The position numbers and the translations under genes are program-made. From Cyrtodaria siliqua (Eukaryota; Mollusca; Bivalvia; Adapedonta; Hiatellidae), in NCBI GenBank assembly GCA_037043455.1, contig JAWPHD010003076.1, positions 124,001-188,000 on the forward strand: 64,000 nt of DNA. The letters run 5' to 3'. Positions 10,462-22,620 of the stretch are shown here, in pieces (position 1 is the first letter of the stretch; each line of letters opens with the position of its first letter). The notes beneath the pieces are model-generated. The model saw only the letters and a program-made list of their open reading frames with translations. It ran no database searches and was not told the DNA's origin.

Positions 10462-10880
10462 GCCCCGTGTGGTTCTCGGGTGCCCCGTTTGGTCACGGGG
10501 CAAAGAATAGGGTCACTGCAGATCCCTTTGGAGGGGTAGGCAGAGGGGTAGAATCCCCCCAAATTCATGTTCATTTTATCATTTTTTGTTCATGTTCATT
10601 AAAGGTCTTCATCATGATCCCTGCATTGTTTCAGGTGCTATCTCGCTCGCATCAAAAGAGCAGTGGCAGAAAAACAATAACGCGGCTCCAGCGTAAATGG
10701 AGTTTCTACGATAGAATTTGCAGCAACTCTGCAGCTCAGGGTGAGAAGGTTCTAGGCCCATTTCCATATTTTATCTCGATGTACATGGAAGATGAGCCTG
10801 GCATGTTCATGCCTGTTAGGCGCCATATAACCTTTTCATGTGTTGGTGCGCCTTAAAACCCCAATTCAATTCAATTCATA
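10462..10880 (+). mobile_element. SINE-like repeat with CAATT tail
   Basis: The element begins near GTGTGGTTCTCGGGTGCC and ends GCGCCATATAACCTTTTC, GTGCGCCTTAAAACCCC then (AATTC)n. A diverged copy lies at 35495-35850. The 3' motif resembles the tail of the tRNA-headed SINE at 51731-51981. The 129-codon ORF (10467-10856) is inside this repeat and is not treated as a gene. Confidence 0.6.
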
Positions 10881-11299
10881 ATGGCCCAGTTATTGGCGCA
10901 ATGACTGTTATATTGACCCAAGGACAATATAAAAACCCGGACAATATAAAACACTTAATTCTTGACAATTTTATCAATTAACCTCTACTGCAGTAGAATT
11001 TTATTTTATTTAAAGTATCTTGATATGATTTGCATTTATTTATAGTAGCGTTAATTTCATTTAAATGTTGATAAGAGTCCGTGAATGACGTCACTTAACA
11101 TGAAGACGTCATTTAAAGGACGTATTGGGGAGTTTTGTCTTTTTTTCTGTTTTTTGTTTTTTTGGTGTTGTTTTTCATATTGGCCGATTTCCGGTTTCTA
11201 GTAAAACACGGCTTATGTGTAGTTGAGTTAATTAATACAATATTATATTAGCTGTTATAACAAATTTAGCATTCTGCATTTTATTTTTACCATTTTTTA

Positions 11300-11515
11300 C
11301 ACTGTTTAATCCCCCAGCGGCCTTTTTTGCCACTGACCCTTCAAAGGCGGGTAGGCGGTAGCCATATTGTCAACCCGTTTGTGTTGCTGATGTCTTATTT
11401 GGCCTTTAATTCATCTTTAAATGTGTTCTTTGTTTCTGTGTGTGTTTGTGGGTGACTGTCGTCTTTGAATGATGTTTTCCTGTTCGATTTTTATATTTAT
11501 ATTTATAATAAATTT
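11300..11515 (+). repeat. R1 repeat, partial diverged copy
   Basis: It contains CCCCCAGCGGCC, TTGCCACTGACCCTTC, GGTAGCCATATTGTCAACCC and a CTGTTCGATTTTTATATTT end. It lies just downstream of the 3' end of gene A. Confidence 0.6.
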
Positions 11516-11614
11516 AGCAATATACAGATTATTTCATTTTTACCCTTTTTATATTATTTCCTAATTGGTGATTGCAGTATAAAGTACAACATAACACTTG
11601 ACGAAACAAGAATG

Positions 11615-11620
11615 TTTATT
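11615..11620 (-). terminator. Polyadenylation signal of FAS1 gene A
   Basis: AATAAA on the minus strand, 33 bases past the stop codon. Its context AATAAACATTC is identical to the one after gene B at 28677-28682, which supports shared descent. Confidence 0.6.
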
Positions 11621-11652
11621 TTAACATATGTATAAGATGTGTTGTCTATCTA

Positions 11653-11807
11653 TTAGCCGGTGCTGGGTGTTGGATACGCAGCCTGGTATTTCGAAATCAG
11701 CTCCCGTAGTAAGTCCCTAGGGAACAGGAGATGGTCGATGGCGTGGATGACGCCATTAGATGCTGGGATGTCGGCTTTGATTATGTGTGCGTTGTTCACC
11801 ATCGCTT
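11653..11807 (-). CDS. Gene A exon 6 (C-terminus, FAS1-2 H2 motif)
   Basis: The acceptor is TTTACAG. It encodes AMVNNAHIIKADIPASNG, then VIHAIDHLLFPRDLL, ending YPTPSTG before TAA. It is ten bases longer in coding than B and C because its tail differs (ISKYQAAYPTPSTG instead of QQEHAQGRK). Confidence 0.92.
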
Positions 11808-13813
11808 CTGTAAACATATTAATGTTCAGGGTTATTGTGATTACATAGCATTACTATCTATAAATCTGTCAAAATAAATCAAACATGGCTTGTATATAAA
11901 CAGATCATTAGCTATATTCACCTTTATACTGATTTATACTGGTTATAGTTATCCTAAGCGATTTATAGTTAATAGATTAGTTTAATGTGTATGCGTATAA
12001 ACATTTAGGTAAATATTGTGGGCGACATTGTACATGGCAACGAACAAAAACAATCACTAAAACCTTATCTGAAAACTGTTTGTATTGGTTTTAAACAAAA
12101 TAAGATTATTTTATTTTTTGAGTTTTAAAAGAAATCAGATTGCCCCCAGGGGAGTCTTAAATCGTGCATATATATGCAATATGTATTCTATAATACAAAT
12201 GCCAATTTACAAAACAAACAAGAGCCAAATTCATAATATAACAAGCTTATTCTATACGTAAACTATTCAATTCTGTCGAAAATTGACGATATTGTTTAAT
12301 TCTGGTGCCGTCAGGTAAGATTGTATTATTCGGGTATAAGTATAATGGCATTTTGTTTCTCTTAAACATGGGGGGCACATCCTTCATATCTCCCCCTTTT
12401 TCCATTTTCCTCCCCTATCTCCCTTCTCCCTCTCCCCTTCTATCCCGCCCCACCCGTACCTGTACCCTTCACTCCCTCTTAAACTGCCATGATACCCGTA
12501 TAAAAGTGTAATATACGCGTTTTGTTCAAACTCTTACATCAACGAAAAGTTTCCAATTTGAACCAAATTAACTCGTAGTAAATACTTTCCCTATCCGATC
12601 TTTTCATATTTCTTTATATATAAAAACGTACCTGGACAATTTTATGAGGATGAAACAGTTCTAAACACGTTTATAAACAAATCAGTATAAATAGTGTCGT
12701 TAATGTAAGAGATTGGCATAATTACGGGCTCCTAGGGTGATGTTCACTGGTGTTCCGTGAAGCGTGAAGAGTTGTTGGCCGTCAGTTAACATGCTGCTGG
12801 TTCTCATGCCGGGGACCATGTGATATTTGAGCATCTCTAAAAGACAACAAGAGAGTGTAACTAAATACATAAAACGTTAAGAAAGTACTCCAACAAATGC
12901 TTTATTATATTTATTGAAAAAAATAGTATTTGTTTTTATGTGCAGGTGTTTATCTCATATATATATTAAGATTATTAAATTTAATTAACGCATGCTAGTA
13001 CGTCGGTTAGTAAATTATTATTTACCTATAATTCTTTAGAAAATACTTGAAGAGAAAAACAACACTTATTTTATTAACCTGTGTAAACAGCTCCAATATC
13101 TACCCCAGGAATTCTTTGCGGGTGAAGAATGTTGTCTGAGTACTGCGCCCAAGCGGCATCCAAGGGAGCAAACAATGTGTATTCCCCACCTGGTGGAATA
13201 AAAAATATGTTGTTTTCTATTACTCTCTAAGAATGAATATTTGCCTGCGTTTGGTACATGTTAAACAAAAACTGTTGTATGTCGATTTTCTCACAAATTT
13301 AGATAATTACAGTTTTATGAGTATGACGAGAAAAAATGCAAACTATACATTTGTATCTGATCTTCTGTTATCACCGATGACATGCAAGTCGACCTCAGTA
13401 TCTAGAAAAAATATAAATGGTAGTCTTTGTACATAGCTCACTATCTGCACTTTGTGCATCTGAGAAAATTATTCATAATGTGCAGTACTGAGCTGCATGT
13501 ATTCGGCAGAATGTTTAAAGATTTGAGTGACCTCCATTTGAAGTATCCATTGAGAAAATGCCTCTGTCCGGAAAAATCGTTTATATTAATCGTCGGTTTG
13601 CAAATCATTCTCTCCGAGAAATTACCCTCATCATCATCATCGTCATCATTACTATCATCAGTTTTATCAACATACTATTCCTCATTTTTATCATTAATGA
13701 ATTGTTCATGCTGATCATTGACGTTGAACGTATTGTTCACAAGATAACATGTTGACGTCAGTACTTAATAAATAAACCGTTCAAACATAACCACGACATG
13801 ACCATGACGATGT

Positions 13814-13857
<44 letters not shown>

Positions 13858-16800
13858 TTCAAGGGAACGAGTTCACCAAGAAATGTCACTGTTCAACACA
13901 TAGGAACAATCATGAAGGTTATTTCTATGATTTGTAAAAGTGGATTAGAAATTATTTTAGTGGACAAAGAAACAAAACCAGTCTCATAATGATTATTAAA
14001 CAGTTTGATTTAATATCGAGCAATTCCAATTTCTAACATCTTACACAATGGCCGCATCGGTCGGCAAGAATCAGGTGGGTATTCAGTGTGTATTCATATC
14101 ATATCAGAAGGGCTTCCAGCGAAGTATGTAACATATCCAAGCTAAGGGAGCACATTTAATATCTAAAGTGCTTTTATTTATATCAGTGTTTTGCAATATA
14201 GATTGTAATAATGAACAATTAACCATAGTCATTTGTAAAAATGAAATATTAAGGTATAAACATCCATTATATATAATAAGCTGCCAGTTACAAATAGTAT
14301 ATACAAACATAAGTCATTACTACCCACCTAATGTTTACATTACGTGGTCCGAGTATTGACTTTCATACCCCATCAAACCCCTTCTCCAAGAAGCGAAAAC
14401 GGGGTTGGCTATGGTATAAAATATAACCTTAACTTATAACCTTTAAAAGCTAGCAGGATTTTAAAATTAAAAAGTTTTGAGTAATTTAATCCTTCGTGTT
14501 ACAAGGTTTTCCATCACATTTAATTGGTAATTTTAAATAGGTTATCGCATTTCTTTCAGTATAAATGTTTTTTTAAATATGTGTTATTGTCGAAATATCC
14601 GTTACAAAATCCTGCTAATTTAAGCTTTCCCTTCGCTTAATGACCACGTAATGAATACAATCTTCGTCGAAATATGTAGAAGGAAAAAAAAAAAAAAAAG
14701 TAAGGTCTAAACAAAACAATATATGTGGTTAGGGTATGTGCAAGAAAAGAATAGGTAGGGTAGATAGGGATTTTTTTTTTACTTTATTCTTTTGATATAG
14801 AATTATAGCATTTTTCACGCCAAACACCATTGTTTTCTATATTGTTCTGGTAAATTGGAGAAAAAAATGCTAGGTTTCACCAGAAAAAATAAGTAGGGTC
14901 GGGTAACCCTTACCAAGCATTATTTTTTAGGCCTTAGATCGAAAGAGATTTTGATCGACGAGAAGCTCCTTCACAATTTCAACTGGTTATACAAACAACT
15001 TACTTTCAAGAAGATGGCTCAAGTCAGATAACAAGAAAGACATGAATGTATCCTTAAACATATCGTCTTTCATGATGAGTACACTGGCAATATTGTCGTA
15101 TCCAAAAACAGGTGGTATCATGACGGTATCGATGGTGTGGACTATGCCATTGTTACATATGACGTCATTTGGTGAAATCACGTCAGTGCCGTTGTTGAGA
15201 AGAAGAGACTTAAATGTAGATTTAAAAAGGTAGACAAATATATTCCTTAAAATATAGCATCATTAAATATAAGTTACTATGACTATACATCGTTCTCATT
15301 ATTGAGTGTTTTGTGTTTGTGATGTCGTTTGCATTTATTATTGCTTTTGCCTTCTTGTTTGTCTGTTTGCGTGTTTGTTTCTGTGTTTTGTGGTTAACTG
15401 TCCTCCTTGATTGCTACTTTCCCTGTCCGATCTTTTTATATTTCTTTGCAATATGTCCACTAGCATTTCGTGTTTGTTTTTTTGTAATTGTAAACATTTT
15501 CATAATGTTAAATAACTGTGCCTGATGTTGCAGCTATGTTATTCGTCCAAATAGTTGTTTAAAGCTTGCCATCCTTGGCTTGGCAATATAAAATATTGCA
15601 ATACTGCAAAGAAAAATATCGAAGTTTGATTTGTCAGAGTATCTGTTTCTCCATGAGTGACTCATGCATCCAAAATCATAATGGACAGATAGTGCGCTGC
15701 CGATTCACTGTAATATCCTACGACTAGATCTATTTATTTTATTATAGATATTCTGCGTTTTTCTAGTATTTTTGCAATTTTAGAAATTATTTAAGACCCC
15801 CAAATGTGATGAACGTCGAACGACTAATAGTAAGGATAGGTTAGAATAAGTAAAAATTAATTATAGAACAGATCAGAAAAAAATATATAGACGTAAGTGA
15901 AATTCAAGACTTACCAGACCAGAGTGTACGGCGTGGATGGATTGACCTGCCAGTGTTGTGATTTCTTTGGAACCCTTGATTTGAGGAATCAGAATAAAGC
16001 CGACCGACACGTGGTACTTCATAACACTTTGCAATTGTAAGGTGTTGTGTCCTAGGGACACCATCAGGTCTGGGTCCACCTTGGCAATGGCCGCATCAGT
16101 TGGGGCAAATACTGTATACGGACCTGTAAACAAACATCGTATCTGAAACGTCATCATTTGGGGCGATTACTGTAAACATACTTGTAAGAAAACACTAGAC
16201 ATAATACATACGTTGAAGCGCATATGTTAAACGGACCTGTAAACAAACATCGTGCATGACACATCATCAGTTGGGGCAAATACTGTTTACGGACCTGTAA
16301 ACAAACATCGTGCATGACACATCATCAGTTGGGGCAAATACTTCTACCATACCTGTAATCAAACATTACTCAGTACTAAACATAAAAAATGATTATAAAG
16401 AAATTAAATGTTTTGAATATAAAATTTGTTTGTGACGTTTTATGTTATAAAACTAAACAGTTGGAGCAAATACTGTGAACATAACTTTAGTGTTTACCCT
16501 ACTTTTTAAACAAATCAGATGGCTCAGAATTTCAAATACTGGCAACATTTATTCATGAAAAATTTACTATGGTCAGAGTGTGATCTATTTGGAGACTATC
16601 GATACACCGCTGCCTCCATTTCGGTAGAAGATTTCACTTCGTAGCCTCTATCCTATACTTAGGCACACTTAATACAATCGAAATACTGCATCGGTTAGAG
16701 CAAATACTAGTCACGGACACACAACACAATCTGAAATCTTCAATGTAAGTAAGTATTATGTAAAGTTTATTCGCCTCAGATAACTCAATGACTGGTTCCA

Positions 16801-19066
16801 ATTGTGTCGATAATTTAGTATAACGACTGATATGATCCAACAAATTTTGATTTAATTGATAAGTTTTGAGTAATCCTTCGTGATACAAGGTTTTCCATCA
16901 CATTCATTATGTCTGATTTTGATAGGAACATGTACAAACACGGTGGCTATTTTACAATCTGAAACACACAGAATTATCTAGACATTGAACCGTTCTGGCA
17001 TGTTGTACGTATTGCAATATGGCATCAGCAAATTGTTCAAAACACATCAATTTTATTGACATATTCATTGTGTATTCCCTTCTACAACAATAACTTGAAC
17101 ACATATTGACAAAGAAAATCATTATATACCAGTCAAATTTCACAAACAATATCCCCGTTAAGGAGGAGAGCTTTTTAAACAAATGTATTTATATATACAT
17201 GTTCGTGGTAGAATGGTTGTATTATATCAAATTATATGTTTAAATTTAGTATGTAATTAAATGGTTTACAGTTCATCCAAATGATTTTGAGTGAAAGGAA
17301 AAGCATGATCTCACGTTCGTTTCATTATCAATCCCGGCTGGTTTGTATATTAATGCTTGGGTATGTTCAAAATCTTGACATTCTGTTGGACGGAAGGCAA
17401 CGGCACAGAAAATAGTGCACTATTGCTATGTAAACAATATACCCGATTGACACACGTGCTGATGTATGATTTGCGTTGCATGTTTGTTATTTGCAATGCA
17501 GATGAACGTTTTATCACTGCTTTCATGTAAATAAACTATAGATGGAGCAATCGGCTAAATGACATTGCAAAACGTTGATAATAACTTTGAATTTTAATGC
17601 AAATTCGTTTTGGCGTAAATCTGACGGGCGTCATGCTGGTATGACCAATATGGTGCCTTCGAAATACATTCGAGTGATGCTTCGATGAAGAGTCCGAGAT
17701 GTTGCGAATGATTTTCTCTCCTCCATAGCATATTGTTTCCGACATGAGACAAACTATCCTCTTTCCAAAACAAATTGTTACGGAGGAGAGCATACTTAAA
17801 GAATAGGTCATTAGGGAAATAACCACTGGGAAATAACCATTGGGAAATAACCATTTGGACATCATTGAATTTGTATTTTAATAAACCTAACATTGTTGAA
17901 ATGAATGTGTTTTATGCTTCTGAGATGATACCACATGCATCAATCTCACAGCATAATCAAATATCCGTTACAGAGAGGAGATTCCTAGTTAAAAAGTGTT
18001 GTTTTTTTAAGCAATCAGGCAAATCTGGTCAAAAATAAGCAATTGTTTTATGAGATAACAACAATAATTTATAAGAACAACTGATCATTGACAAAAAAGC
18101 ACTTGAATAACAAAAATAATGGTTATTGAGAAGAGTTTGTCTGAATGGTGTTTTACGTGATGCTATGCCATATATGACGGCTTTTTGTGTGTTTTCTAGG
18201 AGAGAAAATGTAACGAATATTCAAAATAATGAACATTTATATGTATTATGTTTGAGTTGGGGTTGTTACTTCTATGAGAAGGGGATTCGAGGGAACCTTT
18301 GAATATGTATTTTATGGCATAACATAGTCAGCTGGACCTGCGAAAAGGCAAAGTGTATACCCTTACCTTTTCGGAATTTCCCGCAAAATTCACACCTTTA
18401 TACTTCAACGTGTGTCCACTCTTTATTTTGTATCTTTTAATCGTTTTTTTCTTTCTCAAATTGTGTCAAATGTTGAGGAATGTTGATTAATGCAGTGTTT
18501 TGATTAGAACGAATGTGTTTGTATATTACAGGTCTAATATCATAAAAATTGTTTGCAGAAGAGAAACTATTTTATCACTTATACGACATGCGTCCTATGC
18601 TCTTTTATTTTGTTTTGTTTTTGTCGAATTTAATGTGTCCATTAATCTGTCTTAAATATGCCTGACCAAATCGGTTTGAAAATAAACAGAACCAAATTTG
18701 GAATACTTTTCGAAATACTTAAAACGAATTTCACACCTGACAAGTCCATCGGATGAGATGTGAAATCGTGGTCTGCTCGCTAAAATACCCAGTACGATAC
18801 AGCAAGTATAAATAAATGCTTCAATACGCATCTGTGTTCATTATTCGGTCAGAAATCGGTTAACACGTGTCCATTTTTGGTTTTATTAGCAGGTAAAAAT
18901 ATGTCTTACCTGTGCCACCTAACGTCGTGTCCACGTTTGCTTCCTGAAGCAGCCTGGCGAAGCTGGTGTAGCCATTGTCAACCAAATATTGGTAAACAGA
19001 TTTATCTTCGAACGAATGGGCAAGACCCAAACACAAACTAAGAGCAACGACTCGGGAGATCAACAT
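11653..19066 (-). CDS. FAS1 gene A: secreted two-domain fasciclin protein (periostin/TGFBI-like)
   Basis: Six exons join with GT-AG splice sites into one 315-residue frame (948 bases with stop): 18910-19066, 15915-16123, 15004-15208, 13079-13189, 12726-12836, 11653-11807. Junction phases are 1,0,1,1,1. Residues 1-18 form a signal peptide (MLISRVVALSLCLGLAHS). FAS1 domain 1 (about 20-155) has TVFAPTDAAI at 56-65, the YH motif in MKYHVSVG, and NGIVHTIDTVMIPP at its end. FAS1 domain 2 (about 158-300) has YTLFAPLDAAW, LKYHMVPG and NGVIHAIDHLLFP. Sequons occur at N128 and N259. FAS1 proteins of this kind are extracellular adhesion/matrix proteins; the exact role here is unknown. The start is the first ATG; an upstream TTG is not used. 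Exon sizes match gene B. Confidence 0.92.
12726..12836 (-). CDS. Gene A exon 5
   Basis: The acceptor is TTTTAG and the donor is GTAATT. It encodes MLKYHMVPGMRTSSML, then DGQQLFTLHGTPVNITLGA, the central strand region of FAS1 domain 2. It joins exon 4 as GAG (E) and exon 6 as CAA (Q). Confidence 0.9.
13079..13189 (-). CDS. Gene A exon 4
   Basis: The acceptor is TTCCACCAG and the donor is GTTAAT. It encodes GEYTLFAPLDAAWAQYSDN, then ILHPQRIPGVDIGAVYT, the first FAS1 motif of domain 2. It is nine bases longer than its equivalent in gene B. Confidence 0.9.
13625..13720. repeat. ATC-rich microsatellite in gene A intron 3
   Basis: Imperfect ATC triplet run (CATCATCATCATCGTCATCA and onward). Confidence 0.7.
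13806..13859. repeat. (GTT)n microsatellite in gene A intron 3
   Basis: About 17 GTT triplets with one GTC interruption. Confidence 0.9.
15004..15208 (-). CDS. Gene A exon 3
   Basis: The acceptor is CATTTAAG and the donor is GTAAGT. It begins SLLLNNGTDVISPNDVICNN and holds the closing motif of FAS1 domain 1 (GIVHTIDTVMIPPVFG), then the linker and helix of domain 2 (DMFKDTFMSFLLSDLSHLLE). At 205 bases it equals exon 3 of gene B. Confidence 0.93.
15303..15455 (+). repeat. R1 repeat, right-end fragment, in gene A intron 2
   Basis: It contains TTTGTGATGTCGTTTGC, CTTCTTGTTTGTCTG, TGTGTTTTGTGGTTAACTGT and CCCTGTCCGATCTTTTTATA, the right third of R1. Confidence 0.7.
15915..16123 (-). CDS. Gene A exon 2
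   Basis: The acceptor is TTTACAG and the donor is GTAAGT. It encodes PYTVFAPTDAAIAKVDPDL, then KYHVSVGFILIPQIKG and ITTLAGQSIHAVHSGL of FAS1 domain 1. At 209 bases it equals exon 2 of gene B. Its acceptor and first coding bases have been copied repeatedly into the adjoining intron. Confidence 0.93.
16150..16480 (-). repeat. Tandem copies of the exon 2 acceptor region (58-bp period)
   Basis: Two near-identical units at 16233-16290 and 16291-16348 each contain, in gene sense, a copy of the intron end TGTTTGTTTACAG followed by the first roughly 30 bases of exon 2 (AGTATTTGCCCCAACTGATG). More decayed copies lie at about 16150-16190, 16349-16370, 16450-16480 and perhaps 16690-16730. The true exon has CCG TAT after the acceptor; the copies have CCG TAA, so splicing to a decoy would hit a stop at once. 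Confidence 0.75.
17813..17855. repeat. Short tandem repeat in gene A intron 1
   Basis: Three copies of a GGGAAATAACCA-type unit of about 14 bp. Confidence 0.6.
18910..19066 (-). CDS. Gene A exon 1 (signal peptide)
   Basis: It starts at ATG 19064-19066 and ends in donor GTAAGA. It encodes the signal peptide and FEDKSVYQYLVDNGYTSF then RLLQEANVDTTLGGTG, the opening helix of FAS1 domain 1. The stretch LCLGLAHSFEDK is identical in gene B. Confidence 0.93.
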
Positions 19067-19133
19067 CGTGTCTTGTCTCAACGGCTAAAATCTGAGGTAT
19101 CAAAGGAAGGAGGTTCTTCTCAAGATGTCCTTA

Positions 19134-19141
19134 CATAAATA
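19134..19141 (-). promoter_or_regulatory. Possible TATA-like element for gene A
   Basis: TATTTATG on the minus strand lies about 70 bases before the start codon. The assignment rests only on position and composition. Confidence 0.2.
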
Positions 19142-19309
19142 CGCAGAACATTCCAACTTTAGATAACTGATAAGACAAGTGGACAAAACATTGGTGTCAT
19201 AAGGTATGACAAATGGTCAAGAGTTCACGAGGGCCGGTCAGTAGTTTCCAAGCCTCGGTAGGTCGCAATTTTTACGAGGGACGGTCAACAGTGTACCGAT
19301 CGGTAGTTT

Positions 19310-19760
19310 CGAAAAGAGTATGAAAGGAGACATTTGGAAAACGTCGAACACGATGAATATAAAAAATATTGCATTCTCTGTTACACTGAGACTGAACGGT
19401 ATTGGAAAATGCTAGCTACCATTCACGCCCTCTAGCCCCGGGTTGAGCAGACCTCATTATTTAAAATGTCAATAGTACGAGATGTTGAGCCATCCCGAAG
19501 ATGGTATACATAAGACGGTGAACATGGACTTTTCAATGTGGTATTCTCATACCACTCCATGGCCAGCGGCGTATGGGCCCAGTTTTTAAAAAATGCTTTG
19601 ACCTAAATCAGAAAACAATGGGCGAAATAAAATAAATATTTAGCTGGGAGCAGAGGTTATGAAGCCTGTGTATCACATATAACAGTCAAAGGAATAAATT
19701 AAAAGGACAACATATCCTAAGTGGTATTAAACAATACTCAGAGCCATTTAGTCTTGATAT
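19310..19760 (-). repeat. R2 repeat, minus orientation
   Basis: It contains CGTGTTCGACG, the GAGACTGAACGG-like end, CACGCCCTCTAGCCCCGGGT, CCATCCCGAAGATGG and the CATATCCTAAGTGG word, all in reverse orientation relative to 7306-7918. It lies about 250 bp upstream of gene A. Confidence 0.65.
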
Positions 19761-19840
19761 CGATCGATCAGGATAACACAAGGGCCGGTAAGTAGTTTCC
19801 AAGTTTCGATCTCTTTCTCGTATTATAGTGTTCCACATTA

Positions 19841-20212
19841 TGTCTATATGCTACATATTTCAACTTTTATCAAAAACATTAATACACTAAAATATTTTTA
19901 AATCTAAACCCCTAACATCCTTAGTTACGTTCACCACGTGGGACTTAGATCTTCAAATTACACGCCAAGAGACGTGTGTAAAAGGTTGTAAGAGGTGTCT
20001 ACATGACACATATATATGTACCCGTACGCTGGTTCCACCCCACTCCCAACGCCACCTAAATACACCCACCAACACCTGTATCTACGGCTGCATTTACCGC
20101 TAGTTTAGATCGTGTTCTATCTGTACACGCGTGATCGCAGTTGGGATCGGTGGAAGATAATTAATGTCGTCTCTTTTAAAATACTGAGCATTTCATAACC
20201 AGTCTTAAATAT
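19841..20212 (+). repeat. Direct duplicate, left copy
   Basis: It matches 23059-23738 almost throughout: TGTCTATATGCTACATATTT, TCACCACGTGGGACTT, CACACGTCTCTTGG-type words in reverse, CACGCGTGATCGCAGTTGGG. It lacks the 306-bp insertion present in the right copy. Confidence 0.85.
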
Positions 20213-20559
20213 TATTTAAATATTCGCAAGTTTGGACGCAAGTAGGGTCGACGGTAACTGCGGATTGTCGCCTTGCAAATCAAGTACGAAAAGATATCGA
20301 AATTGTGTTGGAAAGGTCAACACTTGGTTCATTGCAGAGATGCTAAATCAGGGACATAGTGGTAAAGTTAGAATAACTTCGCAACTTAGACACGTTTAAA
20401 TGCTGCACCACAACACGAGAAGTCGATATCATCACCAAGATTAACTAGTTTAACATTCCAAATGACCTATATTCTACAACTGATTGTGCATGCAGGTATC
20501 AGTCAATCGTCGAGAGGAATTTTGTTTTAAAATATTGAAATATTGCAGTATTGAATGGT

Positions 20560-21095
20560 TAATTGAATTGTTGTGTGACGGCTCATCCATGTATTGTTTA
20601 GATTCGAGATTGGAAAAGAGGTTATAAATAAGAATCCTCAAACTTTGATTGGAAAAGAGGTTATAAATAAGAATCCTCAAACTTTGCCCTACTCTTACTA
20701 TAAATTCATAGATCCACGCTGTCAGTCATACATGTCATTTATGCCATTTAACCAATTAAGATCTTATCAGATATTTATAGATAAGACACATGCTATCACA
20801 CACACACAAACCAAACATACAATAGAGCACATGGTAAATGTCAAACTGAACATGAACAATGGTTGGCGGAGTTAATTCATTTTCAAGATCTCTGAGTTAA
20901 TTTCGAGTGGTTCTTTAACATTCTCTGAGGACAGACTCCGTATCACAGGAATACCCGGTTTAGATCCGTATCCAATGGAAGAGGGTAATGGAAGCGTCTT
21001 GCCTAAACACCGAAGTAACACAGTAGCCCCAGCGAGTGAGACTCGAACCCGTGACTCAGGTTCCACTGGCCCGCTCACTGGGCCACAGCGGGCCA
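20560..21095 (-). mobile_element. tRNA-derived SINE, minus orientation
   Basis: On the minus strand the head contains the B-box GGTTCGAGTCTCACT (around 21040-21056) and ends at CGTCACACAACAATTCAATT (about 20563-20582). A 36-bp segment (GGAAAAGAGGTTATAAATAA and onward) is duplicated at about 20611 and 20650. Its order is the same as the SINE at 54225-54545. The ORF at 20872-21246 is inside it and is not a gene. Confidence 0.65.
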
Positions 21096-21236
21096 CTATG
21101 CAGTAGTAAACGATTTCAATTTTGAAAATGACCGCGGTTTTAAAAAATATATTCAAAATAAACCTCATTCTATAAAATATAGAGGATATTTGTTTGTTTT
21201 GAGTGAATATAGGATTTATTTTCACCGAGAAGTGAA

Positions 21237-22620
21237 AACGGCACATTGCTACGAGTATGATGCTTAAATCCTGACCAACAAAAAGAGGCCCGCATCCAAA
21301 GTCAGTTTTAGTGGTTATCGTATCTGTTATTAGACTATAAAAAAGGATTTAAGTACATTCTGATGAATGTATTCAAAGATAGTGTTCCTCACTTTATTAT
21401 TTCTACATGTATTTAAAAGAAAAGTCTCTAAGATAAATCTGATATTAAATGAAGTCTCTACGATAAATCTGATTTTAAATGAAGGGAGAAAAACTAGGGA
21501 AAAAGACAAACTTAAATTTTCACGAGTGCTTTAGAACGAATGAAAATATTTGAGTTTTTCTCACTTCGAGATGAAAATAAAATCTATATTCACGACAAAC
21601 CAACAAATATTCTATTTATTATATGTATCTACTCACAACCTGAAAATTTATGCAGAAAAAAATATATTGCGCCAAAACAATGACGTCAATAACGTCAACA
21701 ATGTTAACAACGCAAACATTTGCATGACGTCATTTTGAGTGAAAATATTTTATTTTCACTTGTGAAATATAAACAATGAAAATATAAGGTTTAATTTTAA
21801 TCATAGAATCCAATATTTCACTGGAATGTATATAATAGTTAGCCTTATTGAATCATTTTATACACTACATAATTATCCAAGTTAGTTTCACTTTCTTAGC
21901 AAAGATGACAGTTTCCATCTTTAGCGGAACGAAAATGGCACAATGAGTGAAAAGGGTTTAAGTACATTCCGATGAATGTATTCAAAGATAGTGTTCCTCA
22001 CTTTATTATTTCTACATGTATTTAAAATAAAAGTCTATACGATAAATCTGATATTAAATAAAGGCAGAAAAACTTGGGAAAAAGAAAAATTTGGGAAAAG
22101 GTGAAAGAATTATCAAAATGCTACATATATATATATAAATGAGGGTCTTCGATGCCAGGTTATGTTGCGTTTTCTTGATGCCTTTTTCCGCGCTAAATAT
22201 CGGGAGACTTTCCATGCACTACTCTCATACAACATAGCCCAAAATCGCTGGAACAATATTTTACTCGAGCATGCATTTGATTAGTGGGAAATATTGAAAA
22301 TATATGACCTTCAGAGCTGTCTGAAGGGAAACATTCACCATTTATTACCAACCGTGTGTAGAGAGTATATCATTGTTTAATCTTAATTGTCTTGCTAGGT
22401 TGCTAGTAAAGTATTTAACGAATTTTCTTTTGCCATATCTGCTATGCGTGCTTTACGCGTTTTTCTGTGAGATAACTTGTTTAACACTGTACTGTGTCAA
22501 AGGGATGTAGAAAGTCAAATCAATTCTGTAAAAATACGATAACCAATAAAACTGACTTCGGATGCGGGCCTCTTTTTGTTGGTCAGGATTTAATCATCAT
22601 ACTCGTAGCAATGTGCCGTT
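21237..22620. mobile_element. 1.38 kb element with 88-bp terminal inverted repeats
   Basis: The left arm 21237-21324 begins AACGGCACATTGCTACGAGT. The right arm, about 22533-22620, is its reverse complement with about 3 differences in 87. The interior has no transposase. It includes an internal direct duplication (21341-21480 versus 21952-22090) and hairpin-family sequence near 21550-21780. I see no clear target-site duplication. It is probably a non-autonomous DNA transposon or foldback element. Confidence 0.75.

Noticed and set aside
10467..10856. 129-codon plus ORF
   Set aside because: It lies wholly inside a dispersed SINE-like repeat whose other copy at 35.5 kb does not keep the frame.
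19079..19081. Start of gene A at an upstream TTG
   Set aside because: Translation from TTG would add five residues before a perfectly good ATG at 19064-19066 that begins a normal signal peptide aligned with gene B.
20872..21246. 124-codon minus ORF
   Set aside because: It runs through a tRNA-derived SINE and part of the neighbouring TIR element.
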